Shown here piece by piece: positions 51,056 through 60,860 of a stretch of DNA of 64,000 nucleotides (positions are counted from its first letter, which is position 1; every line of letters begins with the position of its first letter). The DNA is taken from NCBI GenBank assembly GCA_022414725.1, contig CM039462.1:296385-360384 (forward strand), in the 5' to 3' direction. Made by a program: the position numbers and the translations under genes. The notes under the pieces are model-generated. The model was not told the DNA's origin. It did no database searches and saw nothing but the letters and a program-made list of their open reading frames with translations. This DNA comes from Microglena sp. YARC. Taxonomy: Eukaryota > Chlorophyta > Chlorophyceae > Chlamydomonadales > Chlamydomonadaceae.

Positions 51056-51130
51056 TCAACCCGCTTATTGAGTGGCTCAAACCGTGTGGTGGAGGTGAGG
51101 GTGACTCTCGCGATGCTATATGGTTGGCGC
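51054..51130 (+). repeat. Direct repeat of the preceding gene segment
   Basis: AAGTCAACCCGCTTATTGAG TGGCTCAA, then GTGTGGTGGAGGTGA and GCGATGCTATATGG repeat 50786-50856 with small indels: a 75-bp duplication placed just after the gene's end. Confidence 0.9.
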
Positions 51131-51243
51131 TTCGCTTCCCTCCAAGCGTTTCTGAGAGAAGCGATTCGAGCATATTTTTTAGCACCTTTCCAAGCTGCAA
51201 TTCATATAAAGGTGTCCCCGCTTTGTTGAAGAAGACACCACCA

Positions 51244-52642
51244 ATGACAATGTCTGAATCAAGGATACCTGATATTCCCAATGTATTGGTGGATGTAATA
51301 TTGTCCCAGATATGCGGTTGCGTTGTGGAATCATTGAGACGCCTGCCCACAGGCTCCCCTTTGAAGACGGTTCGTGCGGCATTGCGCCCGCTTGTGAGCG
51401 TATGTATGTTGAGTCAGGAGAGCGCGACCTTCGTCGGCGAGGACATATGGGAAACTGTTTTCCAATTGGTCTGCAGGATCTTCAGCAGAAAAGTGTGTGG
51501 AGGTGATGTGAAATGCTCGTATCGAAACGCGGTAATGCTGATTCTCGGACGCGGATGTGAGTGGTGTGACGCTCACCCGAATACTTTCAAAGTGTATTGG
51601 CAGTTTTTGGCACACGCATTTTCAGACATGTCTACGGGAAAACACTATTTGCGATTTTGCTGTCAAGAATGACCTGAAGGGGTTGGGTCCAGAGGTTGTT
51701 TCGTATATTTGTCGGGGACTGCCCTCCATCACAATTGGCATGTACAAACGATATGTCGACCTCACCTACGACCTCACATTTCTCTGGAGCGCCGATGTGT
51801 ATGCGCGTGCGCGGGAGTTCCTTCGAAAGGATGCGGGTTGTTTTGGCGGCAGTTCTTCTTATTCTTGCTACACCGAGCTTTGCAAACTCGCAAAAGCAAA
51901 AGTAATCGCGGACAAGGAGGCTGCACGACTCTCGTGCGTCTCCATGCGGAAGGCATCGTTGGATGAATTGGATGACCACATCATGTCGTCTCAAGATCTT
52001 GCACATGTGTTCAAGTGCTGCGCAAGTGTTGTGCCCAAGGGTCAGGTGCGCGACAAGCTGGTGCCCAATGGTCAGTTGCGCGACAACCTGGTGGTGTCAT
52101 GCACAACATACGATATTCTTGGGGTTACGCACGCTCTGCTCAACCGCAAGCTTACCGGCTTCATTACAAAATTATGCATCGATCTCATAGACCTGCCCAT
52201 CGATGTCATAATTGCACATGCTGGCTCGATATCTGGTGCTGTGATGGCTGACGTTGCTGCCGCGGTGGGCGATTTCCCCAAGCTGACGCATGCCGTGTTT
52301 TCACGCAATTATGGAGATGACATTAAGCAGGCATGTATCGCTTCACAAGATGCTGAAATTCGCAAGCAAGTGCACTGTATGGTTGCGAATATCGTGAAAA
52401 TAATATGCGTGCGTGATTGGGACTCGATGTTCCGCGGTGTGTTCGAGGTACGCGGATGCAAGTGGTCTCGTTATCGTGACCTATTTCACAAGCTAAGTCC
52501 CGCGCATCGACGTATTATCCTGGATCAACCCAGTGCACACGGTGTGTGTTGCAGACAATGTAATAAGGAGTTCAAAACAGTTTCGGACTTGATCCATCAT
52601 GTCAAGGGTTCTCTGGTTCACCGCCCCCATACGGGTGTGTGA
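51244..52642 (+). CDS. Large hypothetical protein with C-terminal C2H2-like finger, frameshifted
   Basis: Start ATG 51244 or 51250; the N-terminal SRIPDIPNVLVDVILSQICG has an F-box-like pattern. A one-base shift near 51645 joins the second frame (51557-52642). The body is helical with repeated Ala/Val/Asp segments (LPIDVIIAHAGSISGAVMAD) and a short duplicated piece GQVRDKLVPNGQLRDNLV. The C-terminus CCRQCNKEFKTVSDLIHHVK with a later His has C2H2 zinc-finger spacing. About 465 residues in all. Not recognised; a viral F-box or repeat protein is likely. Confidence 0.55.
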
Positions 52643-52659
52643 TAATGAGAGGCACTGCA

Positions 52660-52795
52660 GACATCAGCTTGACACCACAGTCGGAGACACAAATTGTGGG
52701 ACACCTTACCGGTGACCCTTGAACCCAAACATTGTAATGTGACTTGACACGACTCTACATGATCCGCCTTGATGAGAGTGGTCGCCATGTGATGT
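52660..52795 (-). repeat. Single inverted copy of the 54-kb tandem unit with flanks
   Basis: The reverse complement of 52735-52795 reads CACATGGCGACCACTCTCAT then CAAGGCGGATCATGTAGAGTC, a diverged copy of the unit tandemly repeated at 54055-54345. The flank ACACCTTACCGGTGACCCTTGAACCCA recurs at 53884. Confidence 0.75.
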
Positions 52796-52884
52796 GACAC
52801 AAATAGATTGATTAATCTGCTGCTGCTTCTTACATTGACAACCGTGTTGTTGAATACATAAGTAATTACATCAAATACGAATAC

Positions 52885-53475
52885 ATGTTGATAACAATGT
52901 ATCTTTGTGCCGATGTTCTATGTGTCATCATGCACCTGTGTGACATACACTCTCAGATGGTGTGCCAGCATCGTGCAGTTCTAGAAACCGACGAGGAAGG
53001 ACAGTACGATGCAGTACAGCGGGTCATCGATGAGGAAGACACTATCACCTTGCGATGTTTGTGCAAATGGGCATCCAGCGACATCCGACTGTGCAGGCTA
53101 CTGAGCATCCACATGTGTTACTCCATCGACTCAAACAACTTGAACAGTTTTCGTTGCCTCTTGTTACATCTTCCTCGATTGTATTATCCCATGTTTTATG
53201 AGTTCGGGGCAAACACGGTGGGAGTATGGGCTCTCATGCACTCAGCTAGGCGATTCCGTCCCCACCACATGCACCTGCTCCTGCAAAAGTTTTCATTCAC
53301 TAGTTTTGAATTGGCAATTGCAGACAAGGTTGGAAAGTATTACAAACAAGGATGGGTGAGCACTATCCTAGAACCTTTTAGTTCTCGATGTGTAACCCCA
53401 ATGCATGCCCACAACGTGTGTCCATACCGAAGCACACCGTTCACCTTTAAAAGACTACAGTCGGCGGAACAGTAA
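52885..53475 (+). CDS. Paralogue-pair protein P2 (unknown)
   Basis: Paralogue of 33289-33861. ATG 52885 or, aligning with the other gene, 52897. Shared blocks: MHLCDIHSQMVCQHRAVLET, VIDEEDTITLRCLCKWASSD, LLSIHMCYSIDSNNLNSFRC, ARRFRPHHMHLLLQKFSFTS. The protein ends where a MITE left end begins (CTACAGTCGGCGGAACAG at 53455), so its last codons come from or abut the element. Confidence 0.65.
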   Translation: MLITMYLCADVLCVIMHLCDIHSQMVCQHRAVLETDEEGQYDAVQRVIDEEDTITLRCLCKWASSDIRLCRLLSIHMCYSIDSNNLNSFRCLLLHLPRLYYPMFYEFGANTVGVWALMHSARRFRPHHMHLLLQKFSFTSFELAIADKVGKYYKQGWVSTILEPFSSRCVTPMHAHNVCPYRSTPFTFKRLQSAEQ

Positions 53476-53484
53476 AATGAAACA
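53453..53484 (+). mobile_element. Solo MITE left end
   Basis: CTACAGTCGGCGGAACAGTA AAATGAAACAT; the rest of the element is not present. Confidence 0.8.
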
Positions 53485-53600
53485 TTTCTCTTTCGCATCG
53501 CGGGAGTCACAGGGGAATTCAGATGCCGAGCCTCCTCAAAAAATATAGTTGTGGTGAATCACGGACATGGACATGGACATGTATCTGGTTTCAGGGGATA

Positions 53601-53855
53601 TCACGTGTACAACCACGTCAGACCGGTTAGTCCGAACAACGGTGTCAAGTCTTCCACGTTGTTCTCAGGGACGTCAAGTAATGTGAGAGCAGTCAGTCCT
53701 GACAGCGGTGTCGGGTCTTTCACGCTGTTGCCAGAGAAGTAAAGGCTCTTGAGAGCGGTCAGTCCTGACAGCGGTGTCAGGTATTCCACTCTGTTGTAAA
53801 AGAAGCGAAGTAATGTGAGAGCAGTCAGTCCTGACAGCTGTGTCAGGTACTCCAC
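53601..53855 (-). pseudogene. Leucine-rich-repeat fragment
   Basis: About three and a half LRR units of 22-23 residues, for example LSGLTALTLLDVPENNVEDL and LSGLTALKSLYFSGNSVKDP, of the SDS22/internalin type. Both ends are cut (a non-ATG beginning on one side, TIR-like sequence and unrelated sequence on the other). LRRs bind proteins. Unit similarity suggests recent tandem growth. Confidence 0.65.
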
Positions 53856-53964
53856 TCTGTTGTCAGAGACGCAAAGGCGTGTGACACCTTACCGGTGACC
53901 CTTGAACCCAGTATTTCAGCAGTTAAGTTGGCCCAAAGGATAATAATGTAAGCTGCCTACAGCT

Positions 53965-54065
53965 TTCCGCCGACTGTAGGTTTCTTCAACTGAATCCCTC
54001 TGCCCCGCTCCGGGGCCCGAGTTTCCCCTTCAAAAAACCCACATTGTGTGTCAAGCTGATGCAAG
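53965..54065. repeat. ~100-bp dispersed repeat with TIR-like start
   Basis: CCGCCGACTGTAGGTTTCTT CAACTGAATCCCTCTGCCCC ... CTTCAAAAAACCCACA ... GTCAAGCTGATG. The second copy is 55466-55560. Both start with the MITE TIR core CCGCCGACTG. Confidence 0.8.
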
Positions 54066-54345
54066 GCGTATCCTGTCGAGTCACATGGCTACCACTCTTG
54101 TCACGGCGGATCCTGTCGAGTCACATGGCTACCACTCTCGTCACGACGGATCCTGTCGAGTCAGTCACATGGCTACCACTCTCGTCGCGGCGGATCCTGT
54201 CGAGTCAGTCACATGGCTACCTCTCTCGTCACGGCGTATCCTGTTGAGTCAGTCACATGGCTACCACTCTCGTCACGGAGAATCCTGTCGAGTCAGTCAC
54301 ATGGCAACCTCTCTCGTCACGGCGGATCCTTTCGAGTCACATGGA
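54055..54345 (+). repeat. Tandem repeat, 38-42-bp unit
   Basis: About seven units of TCACATGGCTACCACTCTCG TCACGGCGGATCCTGTCGAG, some with an extra TCAG. The unit reads MATTLVTADPVES in one frame. Confidence 0.92.
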
Positions 54346-54536
54346 GACTTCATGATCAGCTCGTGCGTTTCCTTTGCCGCGTGGTCTTCATGCAGGATGC
54401 GTTTGATTTTTCCGTGTATTCAGGCGTACTTGATTTTGGACATGGCCACCTGTCCGGGTACGACGGCCGAGGAGGTGGCTGGATTTATCCGCCTTGAAGA
54501 ACATTATTTAATTTTATTCTCCAAAGTATTTAGAAT

Positions 54537-55087
54537 ATGTTCAACGAAACATTTGACGCAAGCACAGCACTGTCAAGTATTTTCTTATGGGTTTTGTTCG
54601 GACACCTGTCCAAACTATTCAACTGTGATTTGCAACGCATTATGGTTTCGCATCCATTTGTTGTGCATATGATTGGAATCGCTACATTTTTCTTTCTTTT
54701 TACAATATTGGACCCAAGCAACAAAAACCACATATCGGTTGTATGGCTCAAGACTATATTTGTATACATAATATTCATTATAATGACCAAGTCAAAGTGG
54801 TACTTTATTGCACCAATATTAGGACTTTTGTTGATAGACCAAACACTAAAAAGCACGTAGCCATCCAAACAGAACGCGGTGATGATACAGATAAATTACA
54901 AAAAATACAAAAAGATATCAGCAATATATTAGTCATAATTATGCTATCTTTGATTTTCATCGGAGCCGCGCATTATATGTATCTGCAACGCATAGAATAC
55001 AAAAACGATTTTTCGATGACCAAATTTTTCTTTGGAGTAACAACTTGCAAAACTACAGCACCGACGTACAAAACAAAATTGTCATAA
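54537..55087 (+). CDS. Multi-TM protein of giant-virus type, one frameshift
   Basis: ATG 54537. FLWVLFGHLSKLFNCDLQRI precedes a run of three hydrophobic segments (VHMIGIATFFFLFTIL; TIFVYIIFIIM; WYFIAPILGLLLI). Near 54852 an AAAAA run appears one base short; the next frame gives an Asp/Lys-rich loop, a fourth segment ILVIIMLSLIFIGAAHYMY and the tail FSMTKFFFGVTTCK. The FG-x-LS ... NCDLQR start and KF-x-FG-x-x-x-C end recall, from memory, a small membrane protein widespread in Nucleocytoviricota. Total ~183 residues. Role unknown, probably in virion membranes. Confidence 0.65.
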
Positions 55088-55337
55088 AACGCAGAAAAAC
55101 AATTCATTCAATCTTTGTAACCGATACAAATATAGTCTTCAGTTACAGTCGATGACTATTGAACCCAATAATTGGGTAGATCAGCTAAAGGCGATTTTAT
55201 TTTGTGCCCTTCATCCCGTATTTCAGTATTTAAGCTGTCCCAAAGGATAACAAGGTACCTACAGACCCAGGTGTGACGGTCGGTTGAGCGCTCACTCTCT
55301 CTCTCTCTGGAAACTGGGTTTTTAGGGGGACCGAATT
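55088..55337. other. Intergenic repeat-bearing sequence
   Basis: TTTCAGTATTTAAGCTGTCC CAAAGGATAACAAGGTACCT matches 53910-53960 loosely. (CT)n at 55293-55308. No gene seen. Confidence 0.5.
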
Positions 55338-55450
55338 TTGCGGTCCATCCACGTCGTCAGAAGCAAAAGAAGGTTCTTGGCAACGTTCACGTCTCGGTTC
55401 CAGGTTGCACCACAGCGCACATTAGATGCGCTTTTTACACTGGACATGTA
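55338..55450 (-). pseudogene. Fanzor/TnpB RuvC-III fragment
   Basis: The minus strand reads VRCGATWNRDVNVAKNLL followed by LLTTWMDRKIRSP. C-G-x-x-W-N-RDVN-x-A-x-NL is the last RuvC motif of TnpB/Fanzor nucleases. Upstream sequence is cut at 55455, where the TIR-like repeat begins. It is not identical to the 25783 copy, so it derives from a different element. Confidence 0.65.
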
Positions 55451-55824
55451 TGACTTTACAGGTTTCCGCCGACTGCAGGTTTCTTCAACTGAATCCCTCT
55501 GCCCCGGAGCTGGGCCCGCGATTCCCCTTCAAAAACACCTCAGTGGTGTCTAGCTGATGTCTTCTTGGATGGACGATGATAATACGCATGACACACACGT
55601 TCTGGTATGTCGTCTTGTGGACGATTGATTGAGTCTTGGAGTTGTGCGCGCTCCTATCACTCTTCTTCACGTGCGTGCTTGGTGTCAGGCAATGAATGAT
55701 CTGCAGAAGACGACGACGTCTTGCGAACTCCCACGGTTTCCGCCATCTTTGTCTGTCGTCGACTGAGGCACGTGCGTGTGCTTGCATTCATGCGGTCGAT
55801 GTGTCTATAGTATTTCTTTTCTGT

Positions 55825-55950
55825 CCCGCTGACTGTAGCAGCGTAAGAACGTGTGAGGAACATCTCAATGGCCACCAAACCCATACCCTTAAGCCCACAG
55901 AAACGAATCCACTCGAGAATCAGAGATTCCAGGTGCTCCCGCACATATAC
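55825..55950 (-). repeat. Duplicate of the RPB3/11 3' end
   Basis: CCGCTGACTGTAGCAGCGTA ... GGTGCTCCCGCACATATA duplicates 56003-56130, the last ~40 codons of the RNA polymerase gene, at about 95% identity. Both copies start with CCGCTGACTGTAG, close to the MITE TIR end. Confidence 0.9.
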
Positions 55951-55983
55951 GAAACTTTGTCTGGATATCTTTTACAAGGGGCA

Positions 55984-57127
55984 CTATTTAGTATTTTCTG
56001 TTCCGCTGACTGTAGCAGCGTAAGAACGTGCGAGGAACATCTCAATGGCCACCAAACCCATACCCTTAAGTCCACAGAAACGAATCCACTCGAGAGTCAG
56101 AGATTCCAGGTGCTCCCGAACATACAACGGCCCCTCCAATAAGACATCCGAGTATGCCTCAGGGGCTTCATCCTGCCTCGCGAGCTGCATCTTAAATGTT
56201 AAGTCGTCCACAAGAGGGTGCCGCTTGAAGTAGCCGACGAAACTCACACGGGACTTGCCGCCGCGCCGAATCCAAAGGTCGTATAATAGTCCCTGCAAAA
56301 GATTTCCCAATGTATGGTCCAAACCAGGAAAAGGAATGCTCCTCGCGCCACCCGGGACGGTCGAGTCCTCAAACGAGACGCGCTCGGTACGGACGTCTTC
56401 CGAGAGAGCAATGATGGCTCGGACAAGGAAGCGGAACCCTAGAAAAACGAGGTAGTAAGGGGACAGGCTCGGGTTCACGCTCTCAACGAAAAAATCGAAC
56501 TTGTCGGGAACCGAGCCGTCGTCCAAAACAGGCTCCTTGTAACGAAAATAGCAAGAGCAGACTGGAGAATATCTCGCATGCTCCCGACCGGAGCCAAGCC
56601 TCGCAGTCGCCGTGATGTTCACAGCCTCACCGACGCCGCCACACATGATGTTGGGGCGCAAGACAGTAAGTAACACACTGTCACCCGACAGCTGGTCAAC
56701 AGGAAACAGACGCTTCAAACGCTCCGTCTGGAACGAGACGCCTGCCGCGTCACGAACTACAAAGTCTCCGCTCACCACATCCAACACCTCATTCCCGGTG
56801 TTCCGCACGGCCAAGGTGCATTGGTAGTCGCCAGGGGCGAAGTTCTCCAACTCGTTGGGAGTCAGACACAAAGGCACAAGCGACACACGGAGAGCCAACA
56901 TCTCGTTGTGCATCACGGACGTGTTTCTCAAGTACGCGCACACCACCACCACCGCCCCCAGGAGGAACCAAAGTGTCGAACGCCGCGGTCTCCACACAAG
57001 CGATGATCGCACGACGCAACGAATTCACGATGCACAAGTCGACGCCAGAAACTGAGAAGGACCCTCCGTCATCTCCGATATTACCAGGTATGAAGTGATC
57101 CGTACCGACTGAGGGAGAAGGGATCAC
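55984..57127 (-). CDS. RPB3/RPB11-like fused RNA polymerase subunit of giant-virus type
   Basis: Minus strand. The first frame carries the RPB3 alpha-motif VDLCIVNSLRRAIIACVE (about 57050-57000). After a one-base shift in a G/C-rich run near 56955 the second continues NTSVMHNEMLALRVSLVPLC, the conserved alpha-subunit strand, an insert domain (GDYQCTLAVRNTGNEVLDVV; VLRPNIMCGGVGEAVNITAT) and then an RPB11-like half: GLDHTLGNLLQGLLYD and FVGYFKRHPLVDDLTFKM. Cellular RPB3 and RPB11 are separate; the single fused chain is a feature of giant viruses. It nucleates assembly of the viral RNA polymerase. About 380 residues. The first codon is unresolved (GTG at 57127; an ATG at 57148 is in another frame). 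Confidence 0.82.
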
Positions 57128-57249
57128 AGGAGCCAGAACGTCTCATACACGAATCGACATTTCTAAAGCTACGACAGGAATAATACACAACAATATCTAC
57201 ATCATCGAAGAAAACATTTATACTCGGTTTCAAAAACCAAATCGAAACA

Positions 57250-57790
57250 ATCGCCAAGGAAACAATGGGCGTTCCTGCCTCCCGGCGATTTTTTTGAATT
57301 TTCAAAGCAGAAGTTAGAGCCGTACGAACGACTCACTCGCCAACCAGAGATTTAGCTCTCCGCGGAATTGCGATTCCGACCAGACCAGGCTCCGAAACCA
57401 GTCAAAATCCCTCCGGGAGGCAGGAACAAATGTACTGGTGCAAATTGTCTTTCTTACTTACATTAAGGAATTCAAGTTTCATCAAGTTTTGTAACCGATC
57501 TTGTCAATACAGATATTTTCTTCAGGAGATTGACACAAAACATTCAAGGACTGTAAAGACACAGAAGTTACATCTTCAAAGTAGCCTGAAAAGTCAAAGT
57601 GCTGGCTCACATCGTGCGCATCAATCATTTTCAAAGAGTTCCTGCCTCATAATCAAATATTTCTGCTACATCTGGAATTATTGGGCACACGCAGCGATAT
57701 TTTCGCTTGAGCAAACTGAACACATTTCTGAAAAGTTTGAGGAGAGTGGATAAATACTTGCTCTACGGTGGCAAGACCCAGCTGCTGACA
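57250..57790. repeat. Duplicated 3' flank of ankyrin genes, copy A
   Basis: GGGCGTTCCTGCCTCCCGGC to CGGTGGCAAG repeats at 60297-60800 at ~95% identity. It lies downstream of ankyrin gene A; the other copy lies downstream of gene B. The unit of gene duplication therefore includes this non-coding block. I see no gene in it. Confidence 0.92.
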
Positions 57791-60150
57791 AGATTCACAA
57801 TGGCCCTGTACTCGGGGCCAGCCGCCTCTGGATCCATCAAAAGCAAGCTGACATCGGCGTGACCGGCCTTCGCAGCCGCACACAAGGCCCAGCTGTTGAC
57901 AGAGTTCGCCCGGGCCCTGAACTAAATTCCAGCCACCGCTGAATCCATCAGCAGCTTGCAGACATCGGCGTGACCGGCATTCGCAGCCTCACGCAAGGCC
58001 CAGCTGTTGACAGAGTTCGCCAGGGCCCTGTACTCAAGTCCAGCCACCTCTGGATCCATGAGCAGCTTGCAGACATCTGCGTGACCTTCCTTGGCAGCCG
58101 CCCACAAGGCCCGGCTGTCGCTAGAGTTCGCCCGGGCACTATACTCAATTCCAGCCACCTCTGGATCCATCAGCAGCTTGCAGACATCTGCGTGACCTGC
58201 CTTTGCAGCCGCCCACAAGGCCCTGCTGTCTCTAGAATTCGCCAGGGCCCTGAACTCAAGTCCAGCCACCGCTGGATCCATGAGCAGTTTGCAGACATCG
58301 GCGTGACCGGCCTTGGCAGACGCCCACAAGGCCATGCTGTTGATATTGTTCGCCCTAGCCCTGTACTCAAGTCCAGCCACCTCTGGATCCATGAGCAGCT
58401 TGCAGACATCTGCGTGACCTGCCTTTGCAGCCGCCCACAAGGCCCTGCTGTCGCTAGAGTTCGCCAGGGCCCTGAACTCAAGTCCAGCCACCGCTGGATC
58501 CATCAGCAGCTTGCAGACATCTGCGTGACCTTCCTTTGCAGCCGCCCACAAGGCCCTGCTGTCGCTAGAGTTCGCCAGGGCCCTGAACTCAAGTCCAGCC
58601 ACCGCTGGATCCATCAGCAGCTTGCAGACATCTGCGTGACCTTCTTTGGCAGCCGACCCCAAGGCCCTGCTGTCGCTAGAGTTCGCCAGGGCCCTATACT
58701 CAAGTCCAGCCACATCAGGATCCATGAGCAGCTTGCAGACATCTGCGTGACCTTCTTTGGCAGCCGCCCACAAGACCCAGCTGTCGCTAGTGTTCGCCCG
58801 GGCCCTATACTCAAGTCCAGCCACCTCTGGATCCATCAGCAGCTTGCAGACATCTGCGTGACCTTCCTTTGCAGCCTCACACAAGGCCCTGCTGTCTCTA
58901 GAGTTCGCCAGGGCCCTGTACTCAAGTCCAGCCACCTCTGGATCCATCAGCAGCTTGCAGACATCTGCGTGACCTTCCTTTGCAGCCTCACACAAGGCCC
59001 TGCTGTCGCTAGAGTTCGCCAGGGCCCTGTACTAAAGTCCAGCCACCTCTGGATCCATCAGCAGCTTGCAGACATCTGCGTGACCTTCCTTTGCAGCCGC
59101 CCACAAGGCCCAGCTGTCGCTAGAGTTCGCCAATGCCCTGAACTCAAGTCCAGCCACCGCTGGATCCATCAGCAGCTTGCAGACATCTGCGTGACCTTCC
59201 TTGGCAGACGCCCACAAGGCCCTGCTGTTGATATTGTTCGCCCGGGCCCTGAACTCAAGTCCAACCACCTCTGGATCCATCAGCAGCTTGCAGACATCTG
59301 CGTGACCTTCCTTGGCAGCCAGCCAAAATGCCCAGCTGTCGCTAGAGTTCGCCCGGGCCCTATACTCAAGTCCAGCCACCTCTGGATCCATCAGCAGCTT
59401 GCAGACATCTGCGTGACCTTCCTTGGTAGCCTCCCACAATGCCCAGCTGTCGCTAGAGTTCGCCCGGGCCCTATACTCAAGTCCAGCCACCGCTGGATCC
59501 ATCAGCAGCTTGCAGACATCTGAGTGACCCTCCTTTGCAGCCACCCACAAGGCCCTGCTGTAGCTAGAGTTTGCCAGGGCTCTGAACTTAAGTCCAGCCA
59601 CCTCTGGATCCATCAGCAGCTTTCATACATCTGAGTGACCTTCCTTTGCAGCCACCCACAATGCCTAGCTGTCGCTAGAGTTTGCCAGGGCTCTGAACTC
59701 AAGTCCAGCCACCTCTGGATCCATCAGCAGCTTGCATACATCTGCGTGACCTTCCTTGGCAGCCACATAGAGAAGCTTGCTTTCATTTTGGTTCGCCCTC
59801 AATTGTAGGGCCCCCTTAACGTGTACAAGAGGATTGGACACCAAGCATACTGCTAGAAGGTCGGCGCGCCCCCCTTTCGCCATCATCTCTCCAACTCGCT
59901 GTGGTGGTTGGATCAGTCCGGTAAGGGGCCATCCAGAATATATTTTGTGCAGAGTTTTACACACTAATACAATCTTGGGGTTGGAAGAGAATAGGGCAAT
60001 ACGATCAAGAATGTCATGGGGAAACGTTAGGAATGGAAACGATGATCGCGTGTGCGAATGCATGTTCCATGAACATGTGTGTACATGCATGCAAGCGCAC
60101 AGGATGGTATAAATAAAATCAGACAAGAAGCGTTGACAATTTTTGGACAC
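57780..60150 (-). pseudogene. F-box/ankyrin gene A, inactivated by four stop codons
   Basis: Minus strand, ATG near 60150 or 60066. An F-box lies at FPFLTFPHDILDRIALFSSN then VCKTLHKIYSGWPL. A linker follows and then about 20 ankyrin-like units of 37 residues (111 bp), consensus GHADVCKLLMDPEVAGLEYR plus ALANSSDSRALWAAAKE. The frame is continuous but carries stops at 59665 (TGG to TAG), 59623 (TGC to TGA), 59032 (GAG to TAG) and 57922 (GAG to TAG), all substitutions relative to sister units. That is real decay, not indel error. F-box/ankyrin proteins would direct ubiquitin ligases. The 37-residue unit is longer than the usual 33. Confidence 0.85.
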
Positions 60151-60289
60151 AGGATGGTATAAATAAATAATGAGTTGGGATAAACCCTATAAACCCTTGG
60201 TTGCACTTGCCTGGCATGCAAGCGGCAAGCGGCACTTGCCTGGCATGCAAGCGGCAAGCGGCACTTGCCTGGCGGTATCTGCAAGCGGT

Positions 60290-60860
60290 ACAGAATGGGT
60301 GTTCCTGCCTCCCGGCGATTTTTTTGAATTTTCAAAGCAGAAGTTAGAGCCGTACGAACGACTCACTCGCCAACCAGAGATTTAGCTCTCCGCGGAATTG
60401 CGATTCCGACCAGACCAGGCTCCGAAACCAGTCAAAATCTCTCCGGGAGGCAGGAACAAATGTACTGGTGCAAATTGTCTTTCTTACTTACATTAAGGAA
60501 TTCAAGTTCCATCAAGTTTTGTAACCGATCTTATCAATACAGATATTGTCTTCAGGAGATTGACACAAAATATTCAAGGACACAGAAGTTACATCTTCAA
60601 AGTAGCCTGAAAAGTCAAGGTGCTGGCTCACATCGTGCGCATCAATAATCATTTTCAAAGAGTTCCTGCCTCATAATCAAATATTTCTGCAACATCTGGA
60701 ATTATTGGGCACACGCAGCGATACTTTCGCTTGAGCAAACTGAACACATTGCTGAAAAGTTTGAGGAGAGCGGATAAATACTTGCTCTACGGTGGCAAGA
60801 AACGTGTCATGCCTAACACAAGACCCAGCTGCTGTCAAGTTTCACAATGGCCCTGTACTC
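60290..60860. repeat. Duplicated 3' flank of ankyrin genes, copy B
   Basis: Same block as 57250-57790. Just beside it, 60200-60285 has GGCACTTGCCTGGCATGCAA GCGGCAAGC three times. Confidence 0.92.
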
